Source: Mycolicibacterium goodii (lineage in GTDB: Bacteria > Actinomycetota > Actinomycetes > Mycobacteriales > Mycobacteriaceae). Taken from it: a stretch of 64,000 nucleotides of DNA. Where the stretch lies: contig NZ_CP092364.2 in the NCBI RefSeq assembly GCF_022370755.2, positions 5,766,001-5,830,000 of the forward strand, written 5' to 3'. The notes under the pieces are model-generated. The model was not told the DNA's origin, searched no databases, and saw only the letters and a list, made by a program, of their open reading frames with translations. Position 1 is the stretch's first letter, and each line of letters opens with the position of its first letter. A program made the position numbers and the translations under genes. This document shows positions 9,675 to 18,998 of the stretch, piece by piece.

Positions 9675-9968
9675 ATGACCGCACTGATGACCAACGGAAT
9701 TCCGCTCGGCGTGTGCACCAGCGACCCCGAGCGGTGGACGTCCACCCCGGACGAGCAGGCAAAGGTCATCTGCCGCGAATGCCCGCGCCGGTGGCTCTGT
9801 GCCCGAGAGGCGTGCGAGCTGCCCCGGGCCGAGGGCCTGTGGGCCGGCATCATGGTCCCCGAGAGTGGCCGCGGCCGGGCGTTCGCGCTCAAGCAGCTGC
9901 GTTCGCTGGCCGAGCGTCACGGCTACCCGGTGCGCAAGACCAAATTGATCTTCCCCGACGCCGCCTGA
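9675..9968 (+). CDS. whiB6: WhiB6-like iron-sulfur transcription factor
   Basis: 97 residues with the WhiB cysteine pattern C14, C33, C36, C42 (C-x18-C-x2-C-x5-C) that binds a 4Fe-4S cluster, the GLWAG turn at 54-58, and a basic C-terminus (PVRKTKL) for DNA contact. The start at ATG 9675 gives the compact family length; the frame open upstream has no WhiB features. WhiB6 is a redox and NO responsive regulator of ESX-1 genes, and its position near espE matches the M. tuberculosis arrangement (Rv3862c). A terminator-like hairpin follows 10 bp after the stop. Confidence 0.93.
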   Translation: MTALMTNGIPLGVCTSDPERWTSTPDEQAKVICRECPRRWLCAREACELPRAEGLWAGIMVPESGRGRAFALKQLRSLAERHGYPVRKTKLIFPDAA

Positions 9969-9978
9969 GGCGGTTCCG

Positions 9979-10025
9979 GCTCTCTCGCCGCCGGTTCGAG
10001 GGGACGGCGGCGGGAGAGCGCTTTT
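9979..10025 (+). terminator. Terminator hairpin after whiB6
   Basis: A 15-bp stem (9979-9993 with 10005-10019) with one G-T wobble and an 11-base loop, followed by GCTTTTCC. This is a good intrinsic terminator for whiB6. Confidence 0.75.
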
Positions 10026-10196
10026 CCTTCGGGGGAGGAAAAGCCGGGAAATCGGGGGAGGAAATGCGGGGGAATAGGAGCCCGGGGTATCCCGTTACAC
10101 CGTGCGACGGTGCCGGGCATGCCCCGGGCCCCATCCACTTCGTCGCTTCGAGCGACCACTCGCCGAGAGGCGCACTGACGGCACCGTCCCCAAACT

Positions 10197-10463
10197 TCAC
10201 CCCTCGAGCGTGGCCACCACGTCATCGAGCAGCGCGTCCACCTCGTTCTCGTTGTACCCCCGCTGAAAGATCGGCGGTTTGGGGAACGCGATCCTGCGGA
10301 CATCGTCGGCACACAGGTGACCCCGGCCCTCCAGCCTGCGGGCCACGAGTTGCAGGAAGTCGTCGACCGATTTCTTGTCATAGCCACGCTTGCCGATCGG
10401 CGGCCTCGCGAACTCGACAGTGCGGACGTCCTCGGCGCTCACGACCCGGCTCATGGCGCTCAT
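10197..10463 (-). CDS. Small protein with two DivIVA-like motifs
   Basis: 88 residues from ATG 10463 (ATG 10454 is also possible). The protein holds two copies of the DivIVA-domain signature: VEFARPPIGKRGYDKKSVDD at about 17-36 and IAFPKPPIFQRGYNENEVDA at about 57-76. Each is the short F-x(4-5)-RGY-x(3)-VD motif that starts the membrane-curvature-sensing coiled coil of DivIVA/Wag31 and SepIVA, but the long coiled coil is missing. It could be a stand-alone adapter for polar or septal proteins, which is inference. It is divergent from the pirin gene by 45 bp. A longer open frame upstream is antisense to the pirin gene and was rejected. Confidence 0.75.
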   Translation of the reverse strand: MSAMSRVVSAEDVRTVEFARPPIGKRGYDKKSVDDFLQLVARRLEGRGHLCADDVRRIAFPKPPIFQRGYNENEVDALLDDVVATLEG

Positions 10464-10508
10464 GCTAGCCAGCGCCCACCGGCGCTGAACCCGGATTACG
10501 GTGGTTCC

Positions 10509-11474
10509 ATGAGCAACACCGACGTCGCACCCCCCGAGGTCACCTGCGGCCCTTCGGGGTTCACCGGCGTGCTGCATGCTCGGGAAGTTCCACTCGGTGG
10601 CCCCCGGGCGATCGCGGTGCGACGTACGTTGCCACAGCGGGACAGAAGCCTGATCGGTGCGTGGTGTTTCGCCGACCATTACGGCCCGCAGGATCTTCGC
10701 AGTGGCCCGGGAATGGATGTACCGCCACATCCCCACACCGGATTGCAGACCGTCAGTTGGCTTTTCGCCGGCGAGATCGAGCATCGCGACAGCGCCGGCG
10801 TGCATGCCATGGTGCGTCCCGGCGAGCTCAACCTCATGACCGCCGGCGCAGGCATCTGCCACTCCGAGGTGTCGACAGACGCGACGTCGATACTGCACGG
10901 CGTCCAGTTGTGGGTGGCCCTGCCGGATGCCGCGCGCGATACCGACCGCGACTTCGCCCACTACGCCCCCACTCCACTGGTCATCGACTCGTCGACACTG
11001 CGGGTCTTCCTCGGCGAGCTGGGTGGGTCACGCTCACCGGTGCACACGTTCACGCCGCTGCTCGGCGCGCAGATCGACCTTCCGCCTGGTGCTGAGCTCA
11101 CCCTGGATGTCGACGCGTCCTACGAACACGGTGTGCTGCTCGACCGCGGCGCGGTCGAGGTCGCGGGCGCCCCGCTCGCAGTCGCCGATCTCGCCTACCA
11201 ACGCCCCGGCTGCCACGAACTGCACCTCACCAACACCGGGACCGTCCCGGCGCGGATGATCCTGCTCGGCGGGCCCCCGTTCGGTGAGGAGCTCGTGATG
11301 TGGTGGAACTTCGTGGGCCGCAGTCACGACGACATCGCGACCTACCGCGAGCTGTGGCAAGCACACGACGCACGCTTCGGCGCCGTCGACGGTTATTCGG
11401 GCGCACTGTCGCGCCTGCCGGCCCCGCCCTTGCCCAACGGCAGGCTCAAACCACGGCCCAACCCTGCCGGTTGA
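10509..11474 (+). CDS. Pirin family protein (bicupin)
   Basis: 321 residues, normal for pirins. The N-terminal cupin keeps the metal ligands of the family: H74 and H76 (PPHPHTGLQ) and H118 and E120 (GICHSE). The C-terminal half is the second cupin (RMILLGGPPFGEELVMWWNF), a hallmark of pirin C-terminal domains. Bacterial pirins have quercetinase-like or regulatory activity; the substrate cannot be told from sequence. It is a single gene, 6 bp upstream of the convergent F420-type oxidoreductase. Confidence 0.92.
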   Translation: MSNTDVAPPEVTCGPSGFTGVLHAREVPLGGPRAIAVRRTLPQRDRSLIGAWCFADHYGPQDLRSGPGMDVPPHPHTGLQTVSWLFAGEIEHRDSAGVHAMVRPGELNLMTAGAGICHSEVSTDATSILHGVQLWVALPDAARDTDRDFAHYAPTPLVIDSSTLRVFLGELGGSRSPVHTFTPLLGAQIDLPPGAELTLDVDASYEHGVLLDRGAVEVAGAPLAVADLAYQRPGCHELHLTNTGTVPARMILLGGPPFGEELVMWWNFVGRSHDDIATYRELWQAHDARFGAVDGYSGALSRLPAPPLPNGRLKPRPNPAG

Positions 11475-11480
11475 CGCGTC

Positions 11481-11984
11481 TCAGACGTTCAGATACTGCG
11501 CGGTGCTGCCGGCCACCGGCATCTCCGGCAGACCCAGCTTGCGGTGATCCCAGCTGCGGATGCGGCCGGGGACGACGCGCACCGCGATGCGGTTGTTCAT
11601 CATCTGGTCGACGTACGGCCGCATGTCGTCGGTGTAGGGTCCCGTGTACCGCTCCCATACGCTGATGCCCACGCGCAGAATGGTTTCCGGATCATCGGCG
11701 ATCTCGGCCGTGCCGTCGATCGACACGCCGCGCAGGGTGTCGTAGGTGTGCCCGTCCTCGATCAGCACGGTGACCGTCGGATCGCGCCGCAAGTTGACCG
11801 CCTTCTGCGACTTGGCCTTCGTCTCGAACCAGACCTCGCCGTCGAGGACCGCATACCACATCGCCACCAGATGCGGCCTGCCGTTCGGTAGGACGGTGGC
11901 CATGGTCGCCGTGCGGCTCCGCTCGACGAACTCGGCGATCTCCTCATCGGACATGACGATTTTCGCGCGCTCGTTCCTACCCAC
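11481..11984 (-). CDS. PPOX-class F420-dependent oxidoreductase (FDOR-B type)
   Basis: 167 residues with the split beta-barrel pattern of the pyridoxamine-phosphate-oxidase-like superfamily: TATMATVLPNGRPHLVAMWY at about 25-44, EVWFETKAKSQKAVNLRRDP at 50-69, and VSIDGTAEIADDPE. The combination is characteristic of mycobacterial F420 or flavin binding FDOR-B proteins, which reduce diverse small molecules. The cofactor is inferred from family, not proven by a residue. The gene is convergent with the pirin gene. Confidence 0.85.
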   Translation of the reverse strand: MGRNERAKIVMSDEEIAEFVERSRTATMATVLPNGRPHLVAMWYAVLDGEVWFETKAKSQKAVNLRRDPTVTVLIEDGHTYDTLRGVSIDGTAEIADDPETILRVGISVWERYTGPYTDDMRPYVDQMMNNRIAVRVVPGRIRSWDHRKLGLPEMPVAGSTAQYLNV

Positions 11985-12121
11985 GCATCAGCACCTCTCT
12001 GCTCGGTGTGCCCACCATATGCGGCGCCTGCGGCGCCGATCACAGGGTGGGGGCACGACGATCCCTATAATCGGCCACACCACGGCATAGGAGAGACCTT
12101 GGCGACGACGAAAGCCCTTCG

Positions 12122-13066
12122 GTGACGGGTCCACCTCCACCGCCTTGGCCGCCAGGCGGTCAATATCCAGGTGGTCACCAACCGAACTGGTCCGGCCCGG
12201 GCTGGTCGGGCCCCGGATGGTCCGACTCGGGCTGGTCAGGTTACGGCGAGGCGCCGCCCGCACACCAGCCACCCAAGCGGAGCAAGACACCGTGGATCCT
12301 CGCGGTGCTCGCCGGTGTGGTCATCATCGCGCTGGTCGCCGGGACGGTGGTGTGGAGGCTCACCGGGAGTGACGACGAGGACGCCACCGCCGACGGTGCG
12401 ACGACCTCGGCGTCGGCCGCGCCGGAAACCGCTCCCAACGGCACCGCCCCCAGCACCCCGGCGAAACCAGCCTGCGAAGGGAAAATCGCGGCCCGTACGC
12501 CGGACACTCCCCCGGAGTGGATTCCGGTCGCCAGTCCGCGCGGCTTGGACTACGCCGTTCCGCCGGACTGGACGGTCAACAGCTGCACCACTCTGGTGGG
12601 TTGGGAAAAGCCCTGTCCGGACGGGCCGTTCGGCTTCTGCCCCGTCCGCAGCATGAGCGGCTCGGCCATGCTGCCCAACAAACAGTGCCCGGATCACGCA
12701 CGCATGCTCACCGGTGTACCCGGCGCCAGCAAGACCGACGACATCAACGAGGCCCTGCAGCTCGAGACCCAACTCGTCGATGACATCTTCACCTCGAAGA
12801 ACGGTGTGGTGCCTCAGGTTTCCCTTGGGGATCCGCGAGAGTTCACGATCGACGGGGAGCCGGCGGTACAGATCGTCGCGACCGTCACGGGTATCGAGGC
12901 CGACGACTGCACCCCGCCGGAAGCGCTGCACTCCATGGTCGCCACCAAAGTCGACGGACAACCGGGTTCGGTGATGTTCATCGTGTCGATGGAGCAGGGC
13001 TACCCGGGTGCACCCGACCCACGCCTGATCGACGAGATCCTCGCGACGGTCCACCACGCGCACTGA
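12122..13066 (+). CDS. Membrane-anchored protein with Pro/Gly/Trp-rich N-terminus
   Basis: 314 residues from GTG 12122; the ribosome site is weak. Residues 1-50 are a cytosolic Pro/Gly/Trp-rich tail with repeats of the type GPGWSG. One membrane helix (WILAVLAGVVIIALVAGTVV) spans about 58-77. A Thr/Ala/Pro linker is followed by an extracytoplasmic domain of about 200 residues with paired cysteines (C119, C155, C165, C173, C190, C261 approximately) that probably form disulfides. Mycobacteria encode many such proteins of unknown function. It ends 12 bp before the convergent GTPase operon. Confidence 0.7.
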   Translation: MTGPPPPPWPPGGQYPGGHQPNWSGPGWSGPGWSDSGWSGYGEAPPAHQPPKRSKTPWILAVLAGVVIIALVAGTVVWRLTGSDDEDATADGATTSASAAPETAPNGTAPSTPAKPACEGKIAARTPDTPPEWIPVASPRGLDYAVPPDWTVNSCTTLVGWEKPCPDGPFGFCPVRSMSGSAMLPNKQCPDHARMLTGVPGASKTDDINEALQLETQLVDDIFTSKNGVVPQVSLGDPREFTIDGEPAVQIVATVTGIEADDCTPPEALHSMVATKVDGQPGSVMFIVSMEQGYPGAPDPRLIDEILATVHHAH

Positions 13067-13078
13067 CGCCGCAGTGAG

Positions 13079-14236
13079 TCAGAGCACGCCGAAACCCGAG
13101 GTCACCCAGCGGATCGGGTCGACACAGCGAAACGGGGCGATCCCTCTGGCGTGCAGCCGATTTCCCGAGGGCGGATGCCCGAGGGCCGACACCACGAAGT
13201 TGCGGCTCTGCAACCGCACGCCCGTCGCCGGGTTCTCGACCGCGGCCAGGATCGACCCGCCGTGCAGGCGCAGCAGCAGGCTGCGTACCTCCTCGTGCAG
13301 CAATTGGCCGTCGGTCTCGTCGTAGTGCTGACCGTCGGACGTGTCGCGCAGATAGGCCGCACCACCGTTCGACATGATCAGGCCCCACTCGGAACCCTCC
13401 ACATCGCGCAACGCCCGCAGGACGTCGAACTTCGACAGGATGACCGCCAACTTGGGCTGGCCCGGGCTCACGGCAGTCAGCACGTTCGTCAGCACCGTGC
13501 GCGGATCGCCGCCGCTGACCACTTGCGGGGGCAGCAGATCGTGCAGTTGATCGCGAATTGTCTTGACCCGCAACGGGTCGAACATGAAGAACACCGCGTC
13601 GGCGTGGGCGAAGAACCGGAACGGCGGTGCGTGCAGGTCACCGGACTCCATGTCCTCGCCCGCGACGTCGCGCAGCACCAGGAACCGCCGCACGCCGTGC
13701 CAGATGCCGAGTGAGAACATGAGCGGCTCACGGTGATCGGAGGTCTGGGTGCGCACGGTCGGGGTGGGCGGGATCAGACCGCGCTGCACGTACAGCGGGG
13801 TCTCGTAGTTGGTGGTGTAGGCCTGCGCGGTGCCGCGCGTGACCGGCTGCATCGACACCCCGAACCGTTCGCACAGCAGCTCAAGCTGTTTGACGAGCAC
13901 CGCGATGTACAGGCTCTTGCCCGTGGCGCGGGCACCCGCCAGCGCGATGCAGATCGCGTGCCCTTCGCGCCAGCCCTCGGGCAGCGTGAAGTGGCACACC
14001 GGGCAGATCTCGACGGCGGGCGCTTGCAGCGCGCGGCTGGCTTCCGATGTCGGCGGTGGTGGCCCGTTGTAGCCAGGGCTGCGCGTCCAGGTGTAGAGCG
14101 GCCCGCAGTCGGCGGGCGCGCCGGAGTAGGCCGTGGCGACCTCGTCGCGGTACCGCGTACCGCCGGCCTGCTCGGGCAGTGTCCACAGGTACTGGTTCGG
14201 GTTGAGCGCGGTGAAGCACCGCGGGCACTTGCTCAT
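13079..14236 (-). CDS. Zinc-ribbon P-loop GTPase, DO-GTPase2-like (third gene of conflict-type operon)
   Basis: 385 residues. The N-terminus carries two CxxC knuckles (C4/C7 and C78/C81) that look like a split zinc ribbon. A TRAFAC-like GTPase domain follows: P-loop GARATGKS 101-108, the G3-like strand LRDVAGED at 188-195, and a G4-like SKFD at 268-271. The family fits what I recall as double-GTPase 2 (DO-GTPase2), predicted in comparative genomics of bacterial conflict systems together with GAP1 proteins. The ATG overlaps the stop of the GAP1-like gene (ATGA), so expression is coupled. A role in defence or programmed death is inference. Confidence 0.75.
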   Translation of the reverse strand: MSKCPRCFTALNPNQYLWTLPEQAGGTRYRDEVATAYSGAPADCGPLYTWTRSPGYNGPPPPTSEASRALQAPAVEICPVCHFTLPEGWREGHAICIALAGARATGKSLYIAVLVKQLELLCERFGVSMQPVTRGTAQAYTTNYETPLYVQRGLIPPTPTVRTQTSDHREPLMFSLGIWHGVRRFLVLRDVAGEDMESGDLHAPPFRFFAHADAVFFMFDPLRVKTIRDQLHDLLPPQVVSGGDPRTVLTNVLTAVSPGQPKLAVILSKFDVLRALRDVEGSEWGLIMSNGGAAYLRDTSDGQHYDETDGQLLHEEVRSLLLRLHGGSILAAVENPATGVRLQSRNFVVSALGHPPSGNRLHARGIAPFRCVDPIRWVTSGFGVL

Positions 14237-16689
14237 GCCTGCCTGCCTCCCCGTAGCCGCGCGGTCAGCGAGGGCGAATCCCCGAGCCGCGCCATCAGTT
14301 TGGTGACCATTTTGCGGTATCCGCGCAGGGCGGGCTCCGACGAGTCACCCGAGAGTTGCGCCATCACCGCGATCACGCCCTCGACGTCGTTGTCGTCGCC
14401 CACCATGCCGGTGGTCACCACACGTTCTGCGAGGTGGCCTGCGAGTTCGTCGAGGGTGACGTCGGGGTTGGTGGCGGCCGCCGAGCGCAGCACGCTGATC
14501 GCCACCACGGCATGCGGGGACAGGAGTCCCTCGAGCACGAGCGGCAGCAGCCGTTCGATCGCCTGATCGCCGAGGCGGTCCGAGGCGGCAAAGACGCTGC
14601 AGCCACGCGGATACGGATGTCCGGTGAACAGCCCCAGCAGCGCGAACGCCAACAACCGGGTCGAGAAGTCGGGATGCACCTCGGCGGGGTCGACGACGTT
14701 GAGCACCTCGTCCCACAGCGGCACGTAGGCGTGTTGATGGGTCTCGACGTACCGCTGCTGCAACCACGTCGTGGGTTCGATGGTGCGCACCGCGGCACAT
14801 GCGACGGCCAAGCTGTCCCCGTTCTCGTCGATCACCTTGGCGGCCAATCGTTTCAACGCCGGAGAATCAGCGGCCGCGACCAGGGTGCGGACCGCCGCCG
14901 CGCCGGGCAACGGGTCGGCGCCGACGGCCAGCAGCAGATCCTCCGGATTCCATGCCGACGCGGTCGCGGTCTGTTCGAAGTCCGCCGATCCGGTCATCCT
15001 CAGCCACCACAGGTGCGCGCCGGCATCCGCCGCTGCGCCCGCGGCGCCGCGGCGACGGGCCCGCTCGCCGCGCAGCGCGGCGATGGTCCACGTGCGGTCC
15101 CATGGCGTCGCGTGTGCCAGTTCGCCAGGAGGAGGCGCCGGCGCGGTGTCGGCCAGCCAGTCCAGCAGGTCGTCGTCGACGACGGTGCCGTCGGCGTCGC
15201 GCAGCAGGACAGCCCCCAACGTCAGCCGGGCATCGGTCCCGATGCGGTCGCGCATCTCGATGTGCCGCAGGCGTGGTACGACGTCGTCGATCAGCGCGGT
15301 CCGGATGCGACCGTCCTCGACGCCGGCGCGTACCAGCAGGTCGGCCACCTGCAGCAATCGCTGCGGGCCGCGCCCGGGGTCCAGTGCCCGGCCGATCGCC
15401 GTGCGCAGCGGCGGAGGGATTGGTTTCCCGTGAAACATCCTCGGGCCCAACGGTATTGGGCTGTTTTCCGACAACCACTCGTCGTCGGTGACGGCGCGGC
15501 ACAGGTAGGTGGTGTCGGCGAACACCGCGCCGGGCCCGGTGGGCAGTTCCTGCACGGCGCGCCACGCGTCGGCGGTGGTGGTCCCGACCGCGGCCGACAG
15601 CACGCTGGAGATGGTGCGCGCGGCCGCCGATCCCACCGCGACCCCGGGCGGCGAGTGCGCCGCGATGACCTCGTGCGCCTCCTCCTCGGCGTCGGCGAAC
15701 TCCGTGCGACCCGCCACGGCCATGGCCATCGGCCATGCCGGATGCAGGCCCACGTCGCGGACCTGTTCGGCCACCGCGTCGATGTCGTCGAGCAGGCGCC
15801 GCGCCGAATCCGGGTCCAGCAGCGCCACCTGCGCCATCGCCGACCACGGCGTCACGTCGATGCTGTACCCATTCGCGGTGCGGTGCGGTTCGCCCCCGAG
15901 TTCGCCCAGTGACACCGTCTCGGTCTCGCTGATCGCCACCAGCCCAGCCGGCACCGCCGACAGGTCCTCGATGGGGACCGCGCTGATCACCTGCCCGCTG
16001 TGCACATTGAGCTGATCGGCCCGGTCGAACGTCGAAAAGCTCAGCTGCGCAGCGGTTCCCGGCGACATCAGGAAGCTCAACAGACCGATCCACTGGGCAG
16101 CGGTGTCAGGTGATTCCACGCCGAGCACCACCGGGGCACCGCCGTCGAGCGCGGCCGCCACCGCGTCGAGCAGCCCGAACAACGTCGCCAACCGCCACGT
16201 GGTGGTGTCCAGCGCGAATGCCACCACGCTGTCCTTCGTCACCGCGTCACCGGGATCCGGGCGGGAATCGGCCAGAGCGGCGCGGGACACGGCGGTCGCA
16301 CCGTACGGACACAGCCAGTGCGGCGAGCGCCACCACTGGATCGCGCGGTACCGCGGCGCGACGTCGGGCGTGCGATCCAGCAGCACATGCGCGAACACGT
16401 TGCCCGGCCGCCCGGTGCTGTCCGCACCCGCGGGCACGGTGTGCCACAACGCCGCGCAGGTCTGGCCGACACGGCTGTAGGCCAGACGGCGCGGGGCCGC
16501 CTCCAACTGCTCGGGCGTCGGGTAGTCGGGGATCGGCTCGACAGACCTGAACACGGTTCGCACACCGGCCAGCATCAGCTGGGTCTCCTCCGGTGTCAGC
16601 GCATCGCTGGTTTCCTTGACCTGCCAGCCGCCCACCGTGCCGACCGCATCGAACGATGTGTAGGTCAGCTGACCGAACCGCGACGTCAT
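14233..16689 (-). CDS. GTPase-associated protein 1 (GAP1)-like protein
   Basis: 818 residues from ATG 16689, which overlaps the preceding stop as ATGA. The N-terminal about 250 residues (FGQLTYTSFDAVGTVGGWQV, LMLAGVRTVF, RPGNVFAHVLLDRTP, WRSPHWLCPYG) match the GAP1-N2 type domain as I recall it. A helical middle and C-terminal region follows, ending SPSLTARLRGGRQA. These proteins are always found next to the GTPase of the same operon and are predicted to be its partner. There are no membrane helices. The open frame continues upstream into the first gene but lacks a start signal, so the coupled ATG was preferred. Confidence 0.75.
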   Translation of the reverse strand: MTSRFGQLTYTSFDAVGTVGGWQVKETSDALTPEETQLMLAGVRTVFRSVEPIPDYPTPEQLEAAPRRLAYSRVGQTCAALWHTVPAGADSTGRPGNVFAHVLLDRTPDVAPRYRAIQWWRSPHWLCPYGATAVSRAALADSRPDPGDAVTKDSVVAFALDTTTWRLATLFGLLDAVAAALDGGAPVVLGVESPDTAAQWIGLLSFLMSPGTAAQLSFSTFDRADQLNVHSGQVISAVPIEDLSAVPAGLVAISETETVSLGELGGEPHRTANGYSIDVTPWSAMAQVALLDPDSARRLLDDIDAVAEQVRDVGLHPAWPMAMAVAGRTEFADAEEEAHEVIAAHSPPGVAVGSAAARTISSVLSAAVGTTTADAWRAVQELPTGPGAVFADTTYLCRAVTDDEWLSENSPIPLGPRMFHGKPIPPPLRTAIGRALDPGRGPQRLLQVADLLVRAGVEDGRIRTALIDDVVPRLRHIEMRDRIGTDARLTLGAVLLRDADGTVVDDDLLDWLADTAPAPPPGELAHATPWDRTWTIAALRGERARRRGAAGAAADAGAHLWWLRMTGSADFEQTATASAWNPEDLLLAVGADPLPGAAAVRTLVAAADSPALKRLAAKVIDENGDSLAVACAAVRTIEPTTWLQQRYVETHQHAYVPLWDEVLNVVDPAEVHPDFSTRLLAFALLGLFTGHPYPRGCSVFAASDRLGDQAIERLLPLVLEGLLSPHAVVAISVLRSAAATNPDVTLDELAGHLAERVVTTGMVGDDNDVEGVIAVMAQLSGDSSEPALRGYRKMVTKLMARLGDSPSLTARLRGGRQA

Positions 16690-18743
16690 AGCGTGGCCGC
16701 GGTGAGTCGCAGGGTCTCGACCGGCGGATCCAGCAGCGCGATGACCCGCAGTTGTGCCGGCGATCCGATGTTGACGAACAACCGGATCCAGCCCTGCAGT
16801 CCGCTGACGTTGGCCGCCCACAGTTCGCCGTTGCCCGAGGTGGTCAGGGCCGACCAGCGCAGCTCCTTGCTGGGGACGTCGGCCAGCTGTCCGTGCTCGT
16901 TGAGCGGTGCGACGTCGACGGGGTGGCCGTCGCGCACGCTGAGCGGAAGCCGCTGCGGATTGTTGACGAGTACGAACCCCGGCGATCCAGGGACATTGTG
17001 CTCGGCGCGCAGCGCGACCGTCGCGGTGGTGGGAAAACCATTGGGGTCACGGCCGATTCGCACCGCATACTGCAGGCGCAGCAGGCCGCGGTATTCGATG
17101 CTGGAGAACGCCCCGACCACGCGGCGGCCACCCGCGAACGCCACGGGAGCCAGGTGCAGTGAGCATCCGCCGACCGGCAGCTGACCGGTGAGGTGCATGC
17201 CACCGTAGCGTTCGTACTCCTCGAGCGAGATCTCGAACGACTTGCCGTTCAGGCCGGACCGCGGATCGTGCCCCTTGGGGGCGAGATACACGATGACGCC
17301 TGCCGCGCCGTCGGGCCAGTCGAAGGTGAGCACCTGCTTGTTGCAGTACTCGGCGAGTTCGATGTCGCGGATCGTGCCCGTCCGCACCGAGGACAGCGTC
17401 CGGCCGAGCATCGCCCGCTCACCCATCAGCGTCACCGGCGTGAAGTATGCGCGGCTCCACTCCGACGGCCATGTCACACCGGTCAGGCGCGCGCGGCGCC
17501 GCCCGTCCGGACCGGGCTCCTCGGCGACGTTCTGGGTCACCCGCAACTCCGGCGTCAACCCGACCTGCTCGAGGGCGCCCTGCGGCAGCTCGATGGCCTC
17601 CGCGCCCGCGCTCGGGCCGTTCTGGCTGCGGTAGATCGCGACCTGACCACCCGCCGGTGGGGTCCACGACAGGTCACACGAGGCGCCGTCGGCCGCCGTC
17701 TCCACCACCAGGTCGGTCACGGGCATGAGTGCCGCCGCCAGTTCGACGTCGGCCTCGGCCGCCTCGGAGAGCCGCACGACCCCGTCGATGTTGACCGCAC
17801 AACGGGCCCGGTAGCGGTAACGCTGACCGCGGACCGGCTCGGTGTCGACGAATCCGGCGAGGTTCTCGCTGGCCGTCAGGATCCGGTACTGCGCCTCGTC
17901 TCGCTCGATCTCGTCGATCGGGATGCGGAAGACGTGCACGGCAGTCACCCCGGGTGGTGCGGTCCACTGCCCGATGACCCAGCCGGCGTCCTCGCGGATC
18001 TCGAACCCGGTCACCGGCCGCACCAGCACCGCCGTCGCATACAGCACCGGTTGGGCCCTGCGCGCCGCGGCCTCGGTGGCGCCGACGTTGACCCACACCT
18101 GGTAGTGGCGCACCGGGCTGACCTGTTGGCGCTCGTCGGTGGCCCTGCGTTCGTCGGTCAGCGCCACCAGATGCGCCGGGTCCGGGGAGTACGGCGCCTG
18201 GTCGTCGGAGCTGACGACGCGGTACATCACCGCGGCTGCGTCCTGGCCCTCCCCGGCCTCGTATGCTGGCCAGCTCAGCTCCACCCCGCCGCCATCGGTG
18301 CGGCGCACCAAGATGTCGTGCAGCGCGACCTGCTGGCTGCTGAACTGAAACGGCGCGAAACCGGTTGTCGGAATCGGGATCTCCGTCGTCGTGACGGCAG
18401 GTGGCTCCGGTTCGAACTCGGGACTGCGGTGCTTGCCCGCGTTCGGCTCGGGCTCGGGGGCCGGTGGCGCTCCGGGGGCCGGCGGGACCGGTGGGTCCGG
18501 CGGTGGTTCGAGTTCAGCCAGGATGCGCGCCATCTCCTCGGCGTGCTCGGCGACCGACCCCGGAAGCATGGCGCGGATCTGCTCGACGTCGGTGCGTCCG
18601 GACCGCAGCACGAGACGCAGATGTGCCTCTTTGAAGCTGCGGGGCGCCACCGCGCCGGAATCCACGAGCTGCTGGCGCCAGGCCAGCAGCGGTGCGAGGC
18701 GGGGATCGGCGTCGTGATCGTCGGAGGGGTGCAGGTCAGACAC
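16686..18743 (-). CDS. Multi-fibronectin-III-like scaffold protein, first gene of GTPase operon
   Basis: 685 residues from GTG 18743 (GTG 18746 is equally possible) behind a GGGGGAA ribosome site. The N-terminal about 75 residues form a helical module (WRQQLVDSGAVAPRSFKEAH, LRLVLRSGRTDVEQIRAMLP). A Pro/Glu-rich linker at about 85-130 follows, then at least three beta-sandwich fn3-like repeats (VELSWPAYEAGEG, GWVIGQWTAPPGVTAVHVFR, CDLSWTPPAGGQVAIYRS, FDWPDGAAGVIVYLAPKG). It has no signal peptide or membrane helix, so it is probably cytosolic. The three-gene set reads scaffold, GAP1-like, GTPase. The function is unknown; a recognition or assembly role is inference. Confidence 0.65.
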   Translation of the reverse strand: MSDLHPSDDHDADPRLAPLLAWRQQLVDSGAVAPRSFKEAHLRLVLRSGRTDVEQIRAMLPGSVAEHAEEMARILAELEPPPDPPVPPAPGAPPAPEPEPNAGKHRSPEFEPEPPAVTTTEIPIPTTGFAPFQFSSQQVALHDILVRRTDGGGVELSWPAYEAGEGQDAAAVMYRVVSSDDQAPYSPDPAHLVALTDERRATDERQQVSPVRHYQVWVNVGATEAAARRAQPVLYATAVLVRPVTGFEIREDAGWVIGQWTAPPGVTAVHVFRIPIDEIERDEAQYRILTASENLAGFVDTEPVRGQRYRYRARCAVNIDGVVRLSEAAEADVELAAALMPVTDLVVETAADGASCDLSWTPPAGGQVAIYRSQNGPSAGAEAIELPQGALEQVGLTPELRVTQNVAEEPGPDGRRRARLTGVTWPSEWSRAYFTPVTLMGERAMLGRTLSSVRTGTIRDIELAEYCNKQVLTFDWPDGAAGVIVYLAPKGHDPRSGLNGKSFEISLEEYERYGGMHLTGQLPVGGCSLHLAPVAFAGGRRVVGAFSSIEYRGLLRLQYAVRIGRDPNGFPTTATVALRAEHNVPGSPGFVLVNNPQRLPLSVRDGHPVDVAPLNEHGQLADVPSKELRWSALTTSGNGELWAANVSGLQGWIRLFVNIGSPAQLRVIALLDPPVETLRLTAATL

Positions 18744-18998
18744 CACTTCCCCCTGTTCCCCCGTCACATGCCGCCCGAGCCGGTGTCGTGGACGGCATGC
18801 GGCGCCAGGTGCAGTACTGCGCCAACGCCCCTCCAGTAAACCCGACGTCACAATCGGCAGCCTCGAGATTAGCCCCAGCGGGGCCAACCGGGTCGTGCCA
18901 CCGCGCAAGTTCGCCAGGCGAACCGCTGGGGCGGCTCAGTGGCCGATCACACGGCCTAGCCTGGAAGACGTGACGGTCGGCAGGTGGTTGCAGTGGGC

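Noticed and set aside
14356..15912. 518-codon open frame on the plus strand
   Set aside because: It is antisense to the GAP1-like gene, which has clear family motifs and ATGA coupling on both sides.
17193..18839. 548-codon open frame on the plus strand
   Set aside because: It is antisense to the fn3-scaffold gene; Arg/His-rich composition is typical of a shadow frame in high-GC DNA.
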